A stretch of DNA of 64,000 bases from Beroe forskalii. Taxonomy: Eukaryota > Ctenophora > Nuda > Beroida > Beroidae. The notes under the pieces were generated by a model that did not search any database, had not been told where the DNA came from, and saw only the letters and a program-made list of their open reading frames with translations. Where the stretch lies: the NCBI GenBank assembly GCA_011033025.1, contig WFMF01000022.1, positions 868,001 through 932,000 of the forward strand, read 5' to 3'. Of the stretch, positions 24,692 to 36,640 are shown in pieces. Positions within the stretch are counted from its first letter, which is position 1, and the number at the start of each line of letters is the position of its first letter. A program made the position numbers and the translations under genes.

Positions 24692-25889
24692 ATGGCAGAT
24701 CAAATATCTGACAATTCTGAAGAAGAATTTGAGGAAGAATACATGGTTTTGAAGGTGCCCGTCATTCCATCATTGGGGATGGGAATTAGTGAAGGTAAAC
24801 AATGGTTTGTTTTCGACAAAAGATGATGCAATATATGGTATGTGAAAAAGATTGGATGGTAAGGTGTTGTAGAATGGGAAACAATGCAGCTCAAAACTTA
24901 AATGAATTTCATTTGTTTCTAGTTCATGTTAGGAATCATGGATTGTCAATAACATTTTATATACATTACTCCTGCCCAGATTGCAGTCAGAAGTTGAATC
25001 CTGGAATCCTACAACAGATACTGTGCCAATTCATTCCTGGCTCCAGCCCTGGCTTCCTGTTATGGGGGATTCACTGTCTGGAATATTTCCAACAATTCGT
25101 CAGAAACTTGGAAATGCATTAACTGAATGGCACCCTTCAGACCCATCTGCGAAGTTAATAATCCAGCCATGGATCAGTGTGTGGTCTGTTGCATCTATGG
25201 ATACATTTTTGCTTAAATGTATCGTTCCAAAACTTAATCAAGCTCTATCTGAACTTGTGATCAATCCCAATCATCAAGTTTTAGACCCATTTCACTGGGT
25301 TCTCTCATGGTCAGATATGATGTCAGCTGTGCACTTGGCTTCAATTTTTGATAAGAATTTCTTCCCTAAATTCACCGCAATCCTCAGAACTTGGCTTTCT
25401 AGCAATCCTAACTTTAATGAAGTAATTATGTGGTATCAGGGATGGAAGAGCTTATTCCCTCCTGCTATCATCAATACCCCTGTTATCAAATCAAACTTTC
25501 ATCAATGCTTGGACCTGATGAATAAAGCTGTATCTTCATCTACGAATCTCATGCATCCTGGTGCCAGGGAGACAGTCCTTTATTTCACCACTGCAGAACG
25601 AAAAGGTGAATCAGATGCAACATTTCGACAAGCCCCTCTTCCAACCGTTCCTCCCCCACCCCCACCTCCTCCAGCCCAGCTTACATTCAAAGATGTACTT
25701 GTACGACAAGCTCAAGATCATAATATCATATTTGTACCACTTCCTGGCAGATATCATGAAGGAAAATCATTATTTAAATTCGGAAATTGTACTTTGTATT
25801 TAGACAAAAACGTTGCATTTGTTCAGACTCATCCTGACATATTCAATCCAATATCACTGTCTAAATTGATTGAAATTGCTAAATCATAA
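24692..25889 (+). CDS. Short TFIP11-like protein (C-terminal GCFC part only)
   Basis: Two exons, 24692-24794 and 24991-25889, phase 1, giving about 333 residues. Exon 1 encodes an acidic start (MADQISDNSEEEFEEEY) with no counterpart that I recognise. Exon 2 matches the C-terminal part of TFIP11/STIP: EVESWNPTTDTVPIHSW, LPVMGDSLSGIFPTIRQKL, WHPSDPSAKLIIQPW, LDPFHWVLSWSDM, WYQGWKSLFP, and near the end FKDVLVRQAQDHNIIFVPL. Full-length TFIP11 (about 830 residues in human) has an N-terminal domain and a G-patch that activates the helicase DHX15 during spliceosome disassembly; none of that is visible upstream. The frame is intact for 300 codons, so this is either a functional short paralog or a young partial copy that captured a new first exon. 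A proline run (PPPPPPPP) precedes the last block. AATAAA at 26242 could end the transcript. Confidence 0.75.
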
Positions 25890-26283
25890 CCAGCATCATC
25901 TTTATTTTCTTGATATTTTAAAATAGTCAAACGGTGATATACACTCCAATAGACCGAAGTCCGAAAGTTTTTAATAGCTTTGCAGTGTTACATACCATCT
26001 ATTGCTTTAAAGCTTAAATTTTGCTTTTTTTAGTTATTTAGTTTAACATTGAAGAGAAAGTGAAAGTTTTGTGCTATGTACAGCTTTAATAACAGTTTCA
26101 CAGTGCAGTAGTTACATTTTTCTGTACGAATTCAAGAAAAAATTAATTAACTAACTGATAAAAGATTATCAAAGCTGTCAACTTCATAATTGCTTACTGT
26201 TATCAACTCCATATTGCAATTAGTTTTAAATAATAGATCCTAATAAAATTCTAACACAATTAGTGAGAAAACTGAGAAGGCTG

Positions 26284-27353
26284 TTAAGGGGGCCAGGGGG
26301 GTCGATTTTCGGTTTTTTTTGTTGTTTCTTATAGAGCTGAACACCAGCTACCAGTTGGTTTTACCCCATGAAAAAATATTGTTCCTAGCAAACAGTGTGT
26401 GCGCAAATTTCTAACGAGATTTGCCCAAAATAAACTTTAAAATGTATCTCCTCCTACAGTTTTGGAGGAGAGCCCTTGAAACTTGGTAGTTGTGTTCTGG
26501 GGTATAAAACAAAACTTCTAATCGAGCTGATTTTTGATTTAGGCCGCAGAAGTGAAAATATGGCTTTTTGATATTTGAAAATCGTCATTTTTGACTATTT
26601 TTGGACAGGAGCCAACTTTGAGAGGCCATATTTTCACTTCTGAGGCCTAAACCAAAAATTTTGTTTTAGGCCTCAGAAGTTTTATGCCCTAGAACACGAC
26701 TATCAGGTTTCGGGGGTTTTCCTCAGAAACTGTAGGAGGAGATACATTAATTAAAAGTTACTTTTGGCAAATCCCGTTACAATTTCGTGTGCATACTGCA
26801 TACTCTTCAGTCTCAAATAGACGGGGGGGGGGGACGATTGCAGTTTTTTGGATTTTGCCACGGTGGGGGACAATTATTTAACACCCTCCCCGTTTAGAAA
26901 TTTTGAAAATTTCGAAAAAAATACATACATAAATCAAAGAAAATTCATATTTTTTGTCAGAATTGAGCAAAATCAAGCAGCAACCTGAAAGCTTTGACAA
27001 CTGTTTCTCAGAATTACGATCTTTTTCTCGATCTGAGTCCATATTATGTTTGATGAATTTGGGTATTTCAAACCATTCGATTGAAATTTACCTCCCCCTC
27101 CCTCTTATTTGCAACCCCCCCCCCTTTTTACGACATTTTTGAAAAACCTACACAGGGGGACAGTTATTACAGCCCCCCCCCCCGTCTATTTGAGACTGAA
27201 GAGTACTGTAATTACAGGTGAACGCTCGATTTGAAAATTCATAACTTTGGCTAGGAACAATATTTTTTCATGGGGTAAAAACCTGGCGTTCAGCTCTATC
27301 AGAAACAAGAAAAAAACGAAAATTGAAATCGGACCCCCCCCTGGCCCCCTTAA
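26284..27353. mobile_element. TTAA-flanked foldback element, 1.06 kb
   Basis: TTAA at 26284-26287 and 27350-27353 flank terminal repeats GGGGGCCAGGGGGG and complement. The arms pair far inward: TTACCCCATGAAAAAATATT on the left with its complement near 27255-27280, and TGTATCTCCTCCTACAG at about 26443 with its complement near 26737-26755. TTAA targets are typical of piggyBac and Kolobok families; no transposase is present. The right arm is split by the element at 26801-27205. Confidence 0.75.
26801..27205. mobile_element. 405-bp MITE nested inside the TTAA element
   Basis: Terminal repeats CTCTTCAGTCTCAAATAGAC followed by a G run, and complement at the right, each next to TA (Tc1/mariner-type target). 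The interior has poly-G/poly-C tracts. Its removal restores the pairing of the outer element's right arm. Confidence 0.75.
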
Positions 27354-27739
27354 TGCAGTTGAGAACTTGATGTTTCTCTAAATGTTGTTGTTTTTAAATT
27401 TGTACCTAGTTCGTGAGGGATGTAGGACGGTAATTTGAAATGTTTGAAATTTAGGAAATCGAAAGTAGGGTATGATCACCAATATTTTTCCTAAGAAGTC
27501 CGAGCAGGTTTCCAGGTACTAAATTTTGCAGAAAAAACAAGATTTTGAGTGAAATTTCTAGAAAATTTTGAAAAAGACTTAGATTATAAACTTATTAATC
27601 AACTTCCTGACTCCATCCCTCCCCTGTAAACCTACAATCAAGCCTTATCATTTGAAAATCCCCTTCCCCTTGGCTGATTACATAATATGTGAATGGCCCC
27701 TATAGTTGGCGCAAAAAGTAATGAGCAGAGTTTGTACGC

Positions 27740-27830
27740 GCTCTGTGATTGGTCGGGATCACCCGACCAATCAGCGCTCTAGTGGGTGTCACGTGCTCTA
27801 GTTCACGGCACGTGACGTTACGATAATCAA
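27740..27830 (+). promoter_or_regulatory. Promoter-like cluster: paired CCAAT boxes, two CACGTG, CRE-like TGACGT
   Basis: ATTGG at 27748 and CCAAT at 27767 form a palindrome (ATTGGTCGGG...CCCGACCAAT). CACGTG follows at 27790 and 27809, and TGACGT overlaps the second. This is the makeup of NF-Y/bHLH-driven CpG-type promoters. It could serve the + strand ORFs at 28.1-28.8 kb. Confidence 0.35.
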
Positions 27831-28104
27831 ATAATTGATACTTCACACGGCCATCGAATGCGGCGTTTCTTTTCGCGCTGTATCTCATGTTCAACCCCTC
27901 GTATACGAGATAATGCAAATGCAAGGCATCAACGATATAATAGTGCATCAAATTAAAATTCAGTGGTTCGTATTATAATTATCTTCACGCTTCATTTTTT
28001 CATTGCAGGCACAAAATCTACAACATAATTTCAATCATCCTAGATAAAAATTCTCGGACTTGTCTTCAAAATCGACTATCAGTATCATTCATTTTACTTT
28101 TTAG

Positions 28105-28767
28105 CTCACAAAATGCGCGTTCAGCCAGCCAAATGCCCTCTTCTATACCGACAACTTTTGTTTTGATTGATGTGAGGTACATGCCTCTGACTGCAGAACA
28201 GAGAATTCCAAATCTGATGACCTATCCAGGTAATCAGATCACAGTGTGGGAAAAGAAGCAGTACTCAGTAATTGTTTGTGTAAGAGCGATTCTATTTCTA
28301 TACACAACCCACAAGAGATACATCCTTGACAGGTAATTTGAAACTCTTGCTGGGAGCTGGAAAACGTACAGGAAAGTTGGAAACGTCTACAATATCATGT
28401 ACTCAGCACACCTTACACTCTTACACCCGTTGAGTACATGTTGCTGCGTGTCCAAATTCCTCAATACCAATGTGACATGGCCTATACATGTGTTGAGCTG
28501 CAGCAGCCGGCAGTGTGGTTCCGTTTTCGAACCGTCCAGATCCCGGGGGTATTGGAGCATCTGTTGTGCGTGGAATGTCATCGTCTGAGGGTAGAACCAG
28601 TCGTAAACAGTGAGCCATGGCAGATCTATTTGCACGTAAACCATCCTGCACGGCCATATTATTACATGTCTACCATCCTGAAATACAGAAGTATTGTCGT
28701 GCAGTCATGCAGGCTTGCAGGTAAAAGAGTTCGGCTGGATTCGATGGATCAATGTAACCATTGTTGA
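28105..28767 (+). CDS. Hypothetical coding exons, product not recognised
   Basis: A possible exon 28105-28229 has an acceptor TTTTTAG and donor CAG|GTAATC and reads ARSASQMPSSIPTTFVLID.. through DVRYMPLTAEQR. A second open stretch from 28438 (MLLRVQIPQYQCDMAYTC...) runs to a possible donor GCAG|GTAAAA near 28721. Amino-acid composition is not low-complexity, but the two pieces do not join in an obvious phase and I recognise no family. It could be an unknown gene under the promoter-like cluster at 27.74 kb, or chance ORFs in a transposon. Confidence 0.25.
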
Positions 28768-28994
28768 TGATCAATGGCCATGACCAATGGAGCAATGGAT
28801 CCGATGGGCACAATCGACAAACTCATTCTGGAGTAGAACATCATTTTGGTATCTTTGTGCATTGTGCAATGGATCCATTTAAACCATGGGACGATGATGA
28901 TATTGGTGTCGATTGGACATATAAACATATATTTCCAATGAATCGATTTGGGTTATTGGCTCAAAATTGAAAATAATAAGGCGAAAAACTATCC

Positions 28995-29695
28995 CCCTCT
29001 CATCTCACTCCACATCGCACCCACTCTATACATCGCAGCCACTCTTCTCACTCTACATCGCACCCACTCTTCTCACTCCACATCGCACCCACTCTTCTCA
29101 CTCCACATCGCACCCACTCTTCTCACTCCACATCGCACCCACTCATCTCACTCCACATCGCAGCCACTCATCTCACTCCACATCGCAGCCACTCTACTCA
29201 CTCCACATCGCACCCACTCATCTCACTCCACATCGCACCAACTCATCTCACTCCACATCGCAGCCACTCTACTCACTCCACATCGCACCCACTCATCTCA
29301 CTCCACATCGCACCCACTCTTCTCACTCCACATCGCACCCACTCTTCTCACTGCACATCGCACCCACTCTTCTCACTCCACATCGCACAAACTCATCTCA
29401 CTCCACATCGCACCAACTCATCTCACTCCACATCGCACCCACTCTTCTCACTCCACATCGCACCCACTCATCCCACTCCACATCGCACCAACTCATTTCA
29501 CTCCACATCGCACCCACTCATCTCACTCCACATCGCACCCACTCTTCTCACTCCACATCGCACCCAAGCACCCACTCATCTCACGCCACATCGCATCCAC
29601 TCATCTCACTCCACAATCCACATTGTAACCACTCACCTCACTCCACATCGCACCCACTCTTCTCACTCTACAGTCTACATTGCACTTTCCCATCA
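28995..29695. repeat. Satellite array 1, unit about 25-26 bp (ACTCATCTCACTCCACATCGC)
   Basis: Some 25 tandem copies of CACTCATCTCACTCCACATCGCACC with C/T changes at a few positions. The 226- and 246-codon + strand ORFs through it are Ser/His/Thr repeats in two frames at once, so they are artefacts. Confidence 0.9.
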
Positions 29696-30720
29696 GCCAT
29701 TCTATGACTCATCAACTCATCTCACTCTACATCGCACTGCCCCATCAGCCATTCTATGACTCATCAAATCATCTCACTCTACATCGCACTGCCCCATCAG
29801 CCATTCTATGACTCATCAACTCATCTCACTCTACATCGAACTGTCCCATCAGCCATTCTATGACTCATTAACTCACCTCACTCTACATCGCACTGTCCCA
29901 TCAGCCATTCTATGACTCATCAACTCATCTCACTCTACATCGCACTGTCCCATCAGCCATTCTATGACTCATCAACTCATTTCACTCTACATCGCACTGC
30001 CCCATCAGCCATTCTATGACTCATCAACTCATCTCACTCTACATCGCACTGTCCCATCAGCCATTCTATGACTCATCAACTCATCTCACTCTACATCGAA
30101 CTGTCCCATCAGCCATTCTATGACTCATCAACTCATCTCACTCTACACATCACTGTCCCCATTAGCCATTCTATGACTCATCAACTCATCTCACTCTACA
30201 TCGCACTGTCCCATCAGCCATTCTATGACTCATCAACTCATCTCACTCTACATCGCACTGTCCCATCAGCCATTCTTTGACTCATCAACTCATCTCACTC
30301 TACATCGCACTGTCCCATCAGCCATTCTTTGACTCATCAACTCATCTCACTCTACATCGAACTGTCCCATCAGCCATTCTGTGACTCATCAACTCATCTC
30401 ACTCTACATCGCACTGTCCCATCAGCCATTCTATGACTCATCAACTCATCTCACTCATCACTGCCCCATCAGCCATTCTATGACTCATCAACTCATCTCA
30501 CTCTACATCGCACTGTCCCATCAGCCATTCTATGACTCATCAACTCATCTCTACATCGCACTGTCCCATCAGCCATTCTATGACTCATCAACTCATCTCA
30601 CTCTACATCGCACTGTCCCATCAGCCATTCTATGACTCATCAACTCATCTCACTCTACATCACACTGTCCCATCAGCCATTCTTGGACTCATCAACTCAT
30701 TTCACTCTACATCAGCCATT
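29696..30720. repeat. Satellite array 2, unit about 52 bp, derived from array 1
   Basis: About 20 copies of a unit combining CTCACTCTACATCGCACTG (related to array 1) with TCCCATCAGCCATTCTATGA and CTCATCAACTCAT. The transition from array 1 is gradual at 29660-29700, so array 2 looks like a longer unit that grew out of array 1. Confidence 0.9.
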
Positions 30721-31242
30721 GACCTCTCCACCCCTTTCACTCCAACATCTGACATGATTATCACCACACAACAGCTTAAGTCAAATTTGAAAGCTGCCAA
30801 CCAAATAACCTCAAGTGAATAGAATTCGCAATGCAATAAAGGGAGGTGTCACAGCGAAAACATTGATGGACCAAGAACTGAGCGGGAAATTGGAGCAGCT
30901 CAGCACTGTCAAAACAAACACGAAACATTACCCTGTCTACACATAAGATCATAGCTATTATTAGCTTTCTCTTCCTTGTAACTTTGTAATGAGCTCTTAA
31001 GCCAGTGAAGAGGTATGTTATCCAGTAGGGATTTCTCCACTTCTCCAGGAACGGAGATATTTTCTCCGCGCATTGGCAACTCGAATTCGCAGAGCCGCGC
31101 ACAACGCAAAGGGTCACGCAAAATAACAACGCCCGCAGTCGTTAGTCGTAATCTATACTTTAATGAATTTCCTTGTGACGGAACGCGCGAAAATTGACAC
31201 TTCGCGATCTTAGGCTGCTCATTACTTTTTGCGCCTACTATA

Positions 31243-32687
31243 ATACTCCAATTTATTCTACTAGCATTTCTAGAGACTAGTACCCTAATCAATATCATGG
31301 CGAACGAAGGTTCATATGGGGGCGACCAAATTTGAGTGGATTAATCAAAAAATTTAATTTTTTATCAATTAGTTCTTTAAAACTTAACTCTATTAACAAC
31401 AATGCATCATTCAATCAATTTTTATAATACCTAGAAAGCCAGTACCTACCTACTTGATACTTACTACTCTATATCGGAATCATCTATTGTTTAATGTGCA
31501 GCTTGTGCTAGGTGATAGCAATTCCTGTTCCTTGTCGTAATCTTATTAAGAGCGAGCTCAAGACGAACGCGTTCGCAGGTTTCATGAATCTGACCCCCCA
31601 AACGAACGAAAATGTTACTTCAACGTTGGTCGTAATTTAGTTTGAATAATATCTCCTGGTTTCATTCGATTTGGACCCTAATCGAATTAGATTTGTAGCC
31701 TCAACGCAGTGAGGAGGAGAGTATGATTGTTGCTATATCAAGATGAGTAATCCGATACGTTACTTCGAGACCTTTGAGCCAAGCAGATATAATTTTACAT
31801 AGCTGAATGATGAAATAAATGTACCTAACGGCGATTTGCACCTATGACCTAGGAGTTAATTTGGTTCACAAGTTACAACACTTTCACGTTCAGGCGGGAA
31901 GGAGATATTCATTGATCCGTTTCTGCTGATTGTGTTGGATTTTCACATCGAGTACTGAGTAGGTACTATAGGTACTGACATGATTGAACATAAATTATAG
32001 AGAATAGGATTTCAGGTGCGCATTTGATGCATAGGTTTTAGATTTTGCTATGAACTTTCGATTTTAATTTGACATCATATTAACAAAATTTCTTAATTAA
32101 ATTACGTGGCCAAAATAGGGAGACCAAATTCACTTTCGGGGGCGACCAATTAATTATGATATTGATCTGGGGACTAGTATCAAGATTCAGTGCCACACTT
32201 ACAATGAGGCCCTGAAACTGTGCTCCCTTTCATCCCTTTCCTGTACATTTCAGTTTGTAAATTTGATTGATTGAGAACTTTAATCGACATGTCTTGCCAC
32301 GTTTTAATATTGAGTAGTTCCTACCTGTTGGTTATCAATATTTGTATGTTTGCGTGTGTGCAATGATATAAATTGACAATGCAATTTCGGCCTGATGATG
32401 TCATATGATATGATGAGGGTTCGCTGCAACTAACATGTCGTGGTTACTTGTTTTGAAATTTCTTGATTTTTGTTCTTTGATGAATTTCAATTAAGAATTG
32501 CATAGTCCGTAGGTACTGTCTCTATTCCAATTTTCCATGCTTCCAAGTGTTTACTTTATCTCATGGATAGATTTATTGGAGGGTATTCTATTTGTTTCGT
32601 TGTTTTTTAATGTATAATCTACTTCAGATGAAAATATAAAATGCACTTTTGTCTTTTTGCTTTGAAATTCGCCCCAAATTGCTCAGA
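31243..32687. other. AT-rich intergenic sequence, nothing recognised
   Basis: No coding similarity, inverted repeats or arrays noticed. A motif GGGGGCGACCAA occurs at about 31318 and again at about 32139, possibly remnants of one repeat family. Confidence 0.4.
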
Positions 32688-35600
32688 TAGTCTGGTCAGT
32701 ATATGCATGTACCCTGCAAAAATTCGTTAACGTATCCCACTATATTATTTGTGCTTCTTATCATGTTAGAAAACATATAAAACCAGGAGTATTAAAAAAT
32801 ACCTTGGGGAAACTCGAAAATTGACCACGCCCTTTTCCGACCGTGGGAAAATTCATGGATCGCAGAACAAAAAATATTTATAGTCATATATAGCATGATG
32901 GGTGTCTAAACCCATGTTTTTTGGGGCGCTGAATCGATTGCAAGGGTTATTTTTAGTCTCTGACCATCACATAAGCCATAAGTGACCACGCCCACCCTCT
33001 ATTGTGGGAATTTTTGAGTCATTTTCACATGATATATTTCCAAATCAAACTGTGGCATGTTGGGTGTCTGAACCCATGTTTTTTGGGACGCTGAATCGAT
33101 TGGAATGGTTGTTTTTGGGCTCTGACTATCACATAAGCCATAAGTGACCACGCCCACCTGTGGTCGTGGGAATTTTTGACTCAATTTCACATGATATATT
33201 TGCAAGTCAGACTGTGGCACGTTAGGAGTCTGAACTCATGTTTTTGAGATGCTGAATCGACTGGAGGGGTTATTTTCAGGCAATCACATAAGCAATAATT
33301 GACCAGGCCATGCCCACCTTTCATCATGGGAATTATGTTAGGAGTCTAACCCATGTTTCTTAGGACTCTGAATCAATTCAAATCGTTAATTTTATGTGCT
33401 ATAATCATCATAATGGACGTTAATGAGGACACCCATCTTCGGCCATATTGCGAGACTTTTTCTTGACCAAAACGAGGGGGGAAATACCGGTTTATAGTAG
33501 ACCTCGCCAGCCTCAGCAAGTGCATCAGGAAAGAAGACTTCAAGATGCAGAATCGTCATCAAACACTAGGTTCGACGAAATCAGGCTGTTTCATGCTGAA
33601 GATTGACCTCAAAATGAATATTTCAGGATGCCAATCTGCCAGGACAATCTAGCAATCGTTTGGGGGAACGAAATATGGACATTAAAATGCCTGTGTTTAG
33701 GACTATTCCCACTCCCCAGCTCCACCATGGAATTTCACCAAGATCGTAAAACTGCTTTTAGCTCTTCAGCGGACTGGGGCCGATGGGGGCCAATCTGGAC
33801 GGTTTTTGAGAAAGATGTCTCATCTTCGGCAATCACCTGATATCGAGGTAGAGTACCTAAGGTTTGTAGAGAAACAGGAGAAAAGTTCTCGGAACCAGTG
33901 CAGGTTATAGCTTTTCTGGGAATGGAGCTGTCTTCAACAATCATTAGACATGCGATGAATCTTTCCCTCCCTGAAGCAAGAGAAGCTCCTAGCTCAAATT
34001 CCGGAGTTTCGAGAAGCAGGAGAGGTTTCAACTAGGGAAGCTGGGGTGTGGGAAATATCAGTATATCAGTTAAAAGAACTGAATTTTGGAGCAAACTGTT
34101 CCTAGTGCTGCGACAGTGAAACACCAGAAGATTTTTTGTTGGTCAAGGTCAGCCATACACCATCAATTAGATGCTAGCAACTCAGAATGAGGAGTATTGT
34201 TGAACTCCAGACAAGCGCATGGAAATTGGTCCCCAGAAAAACAAAATCTAGAGCTCATCACTCCTCCTCTTAGAGGACAAAAACTGGTCATATGTGGAGG
34301 CAACACTCCCAGTGCGTCATGCATACATAATGAAAAAGGAGGAACGAAGAGTCCTCAACTCTGCAATTTCCTTATACAGATATGGGAATTAGCCCAAGTA
34401 CCAGACATGCTGAAAAGGGTGGGTTCTATTCTGTCAGAAGCATGAAATTGACCCATTCAATACATGTGAGTTGTGACATTAGTCCAATAATAGATTTTTA
34501 CATGAAATGAAAACAGAGGGAGTGTCATAAATCATAGACTTGTCAGTCAGCTTAGCAGTTAAAAATCTGCACTTTCCACTTACTTGTCTAGCAGTATCTC
34601 AGATCATGACTTTTATGAAAGCAGCATAAGAATCTAATCCACACAGGGCTAGATAATATAACACGACGTGGAATGTAAAACAAGTGATAATCAGAGTCAG
34701 CGATTCTTCCAACACTGAGCTTTCCATCTTAGATCAATAAGACTTTATATTTGGAACTATAGGGCATTGAGGCACCAAAGATAACAGTCTGGTCAAAGAT
34801 AAAGATGGGAACTAATTGCTCTTGATTTGTCAATAAAGCTTTCGTTCCCCAAACAGCAGAGTTCAGGACCCCTTACTACCCGTGAGAATCATTGTGGCAT
34901 CTCAGGTCATGGCTATTGGCTAACATTTGTCCTGTGAGAGCTTCAGAGCATGCATGGTTTACATAGGAAGAACCAAGAAAATTATATGGCTATTCAGATC
35001 CATAATCCACCACACTTCATTACAAGAAAATTTCCTCTAAGGTGATTTCTGCCTCAAGGTGAATCACTACATCCATGGATAAAGACATAAAGGAGAAGTT
35101 AAACCAATCGACTTAGCGTCTCAAAAAACATGGGCTTCGACAGTCTAATAGATTTGATTTGCAAATACAAAATGTGAAAATGACTTATAAATTTCTGCCA
35201 TAAAAGTGGGCGTGGTCACTAATAGCTTATGTGATGGTCAGAGCCTATAAATAATCCTTCCAATCGATTCGACGCCCCAAAACATGGGTTTAGACACCTA
35301 ACATGCCACAGTTCGATTTGGAAATATATAATGTGAAAATGACTCAAAAATTCCCACGAAGCCACGATAAGGATGGGCGTGGTCACTAATGGCGTATGTG
35401 ATGGTCAGAGACTAAAAATAACCCTTGCAATCGATTCAGCGTCCCAAAAAACATGGGTTTAGACACCTAACATGCCACAGTTTGATTTGGAAATATATCA
35501 TGTGAAAATGACTCAAAAATTCCCACAATAGAGGGTGGGCGTGGTCACTAATGGCGTATGTGATGGTCAGAGACTAAAAATAACCCTTGCAATCGATTCA

Positions 35601-36012
35601 GCGTCCCAAAAAACATGGGTTTAGACACCTAACATGCCACAGTTTGATTTGGAAATATATCATGTGAAAATGACTCAAAATTCCCACAATAGAGGGTGGG
35701 CGTGGTCACTTATGGCTTATGTGATGGTCAGAGACTAAAAATAACCCTTGCAATCGATTCAGCGCCCCAAAAAACATGGGTTTAGACACCCATCATGCTA
35801 TATACGACTATAAATATTTTTTGTTCTGAGATCAATGAATTTTCCCACGGTCGGAAAAGGGCGTGGTCAATTTTCGAGTTTCCCCAAGGTATTTTTTAAT
35901 ACTCCTGGTTTTATATGTTTTCTAACATGATAAGAAGCACAAATAACATGGTGGGATACGTTAACGAATTTTTGCACAGATGAGCTTATTTTTGCATATA
36001 CTGACCAGACTA
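32688..36012 (+). mobile_element. Degenerate DIRS-like retroelement with inverted terminal repeats of 165-bp subunits
   Basis: Termini TAGTCTGGTCAGTATATGCA (32688) and complement (ends 36012) begin inverted repeats of about 700-880 bp. Each is made of tandem units of about 165 bp (GACCACGCCC..., ATTTCACATGATATATTT, CGCTGAATCGATTG): four on the left (32822-33400), five on the right (35205-35870). The interior, with frameshifts and stops, reads as RT (LASLSKCIRKEDFKM, GCFMLKIDLK, FTKIVKLLLAL, FLGMELSS; about 33500-34030), RNase H (DASNSEWGVLL, GNWSPEKQNLEL, NEKGGTKSPQL; about 34165-34430) and a tyrosine-recombinase-like piece (PHRARYNTTWNVKQVI; about 34590-34760). The order RT-RH-YR and inverted termini are DIRS hallmarks. 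It is inactive. Confidence 0.7.
33500..34760 (+). pseudogene. Broken pol of DIRS-like element (RT, RNase H, tyrosine recombinase remnants)
   Basis: Coding remnants in at least three frames. The RT part has the KEDFKM and KIDLK blocks but no intact catalytic YxDD that I can find. The RNase H part keeps a DAS start and the KGGTKSP block. The recombinase part retains only the region before the catalytic residues. Stops and frameshifts interrupt every domain. Confidence 0.65.
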
Positions 36013-36640
36013 AGACATGAAGATCATTCTAATTTCCATTTATTCTATACAAGTTGAATATCATTTGAGCATTTGCATGCTTCTTGATCACTACTCTCGT
36101 TTGCTTTCTGGTTATTATATAAGTATAAAGAATGCAAAACATCTATCTTAGACTCTTTAATCTTTAATAGTTTAATGAAAAGATGACAGAAGACCCTTGG
36201 AGAATAAAATCCTATTCGTGTTTAGAACTTTAAGTTTATTAATTAGAACTGGCAATCAATTAAAGAATAATCTTTCAACAAATTTTTGAACTTTCATACT
36301 AGACTAGATCCTGGGCTTATCTTAGATTTGAATTGAATATGGTAGTTACTATAGTAAATGTAGTAAATAGATTGTTAAATTTCTATGCACGTAGACAGTT
36401 CTAGTTTAAAAAATGTGAAAATCTAAGCTCACTCCATTATACAAACATACAATTATGGGCGAGATCAATAGCATCCTAAATTAAATACTTGGTTATGAAT
36501 CAGTAAAGCTAAACTATTTATGATTAATAAATTGAATATATCTATAGTACCTATTAAGCTATCAAGGTATTAATCTTTTAATCTATATTGGTGCTAGCAC
36601 TAACGCATCCTAACAATCTAATTCTATTTGAGATATCGGA

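Larger units (their letters stand above)
27701..31242. mobile_element. Region bounded by mariner-like terminal inverted repeats
   Basis: Bases 27701-27728 and 31215-31242 are inverted copies with one mismatch (TATAGTTGGCGCAAAAAG... against its complement). The core GGCGCAAAAAGTAATG closely resembles mariner (Hsmar-type) termini, and both ends abut TA. The 3.5 kb between them has no recognisable transposase; it holds a promoter-like segment, weak ORFs and two satellites. It may be a composite non-autonomous element, or two solo ends. Confidence 0.55.

Noticed and set aside
24802-25122. + strand ORF overlapping the TFIP11-like gene in another frame
   Set aside because: Conflicts with the clear TFIP11 frame and spans the intron.
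28948-29707. Two overlapping + strand ORFs of 226 and 246 codons
   Set aside because: Frames through the 26-bp satellite; His/Ser/Thr repeats in two frames at once.
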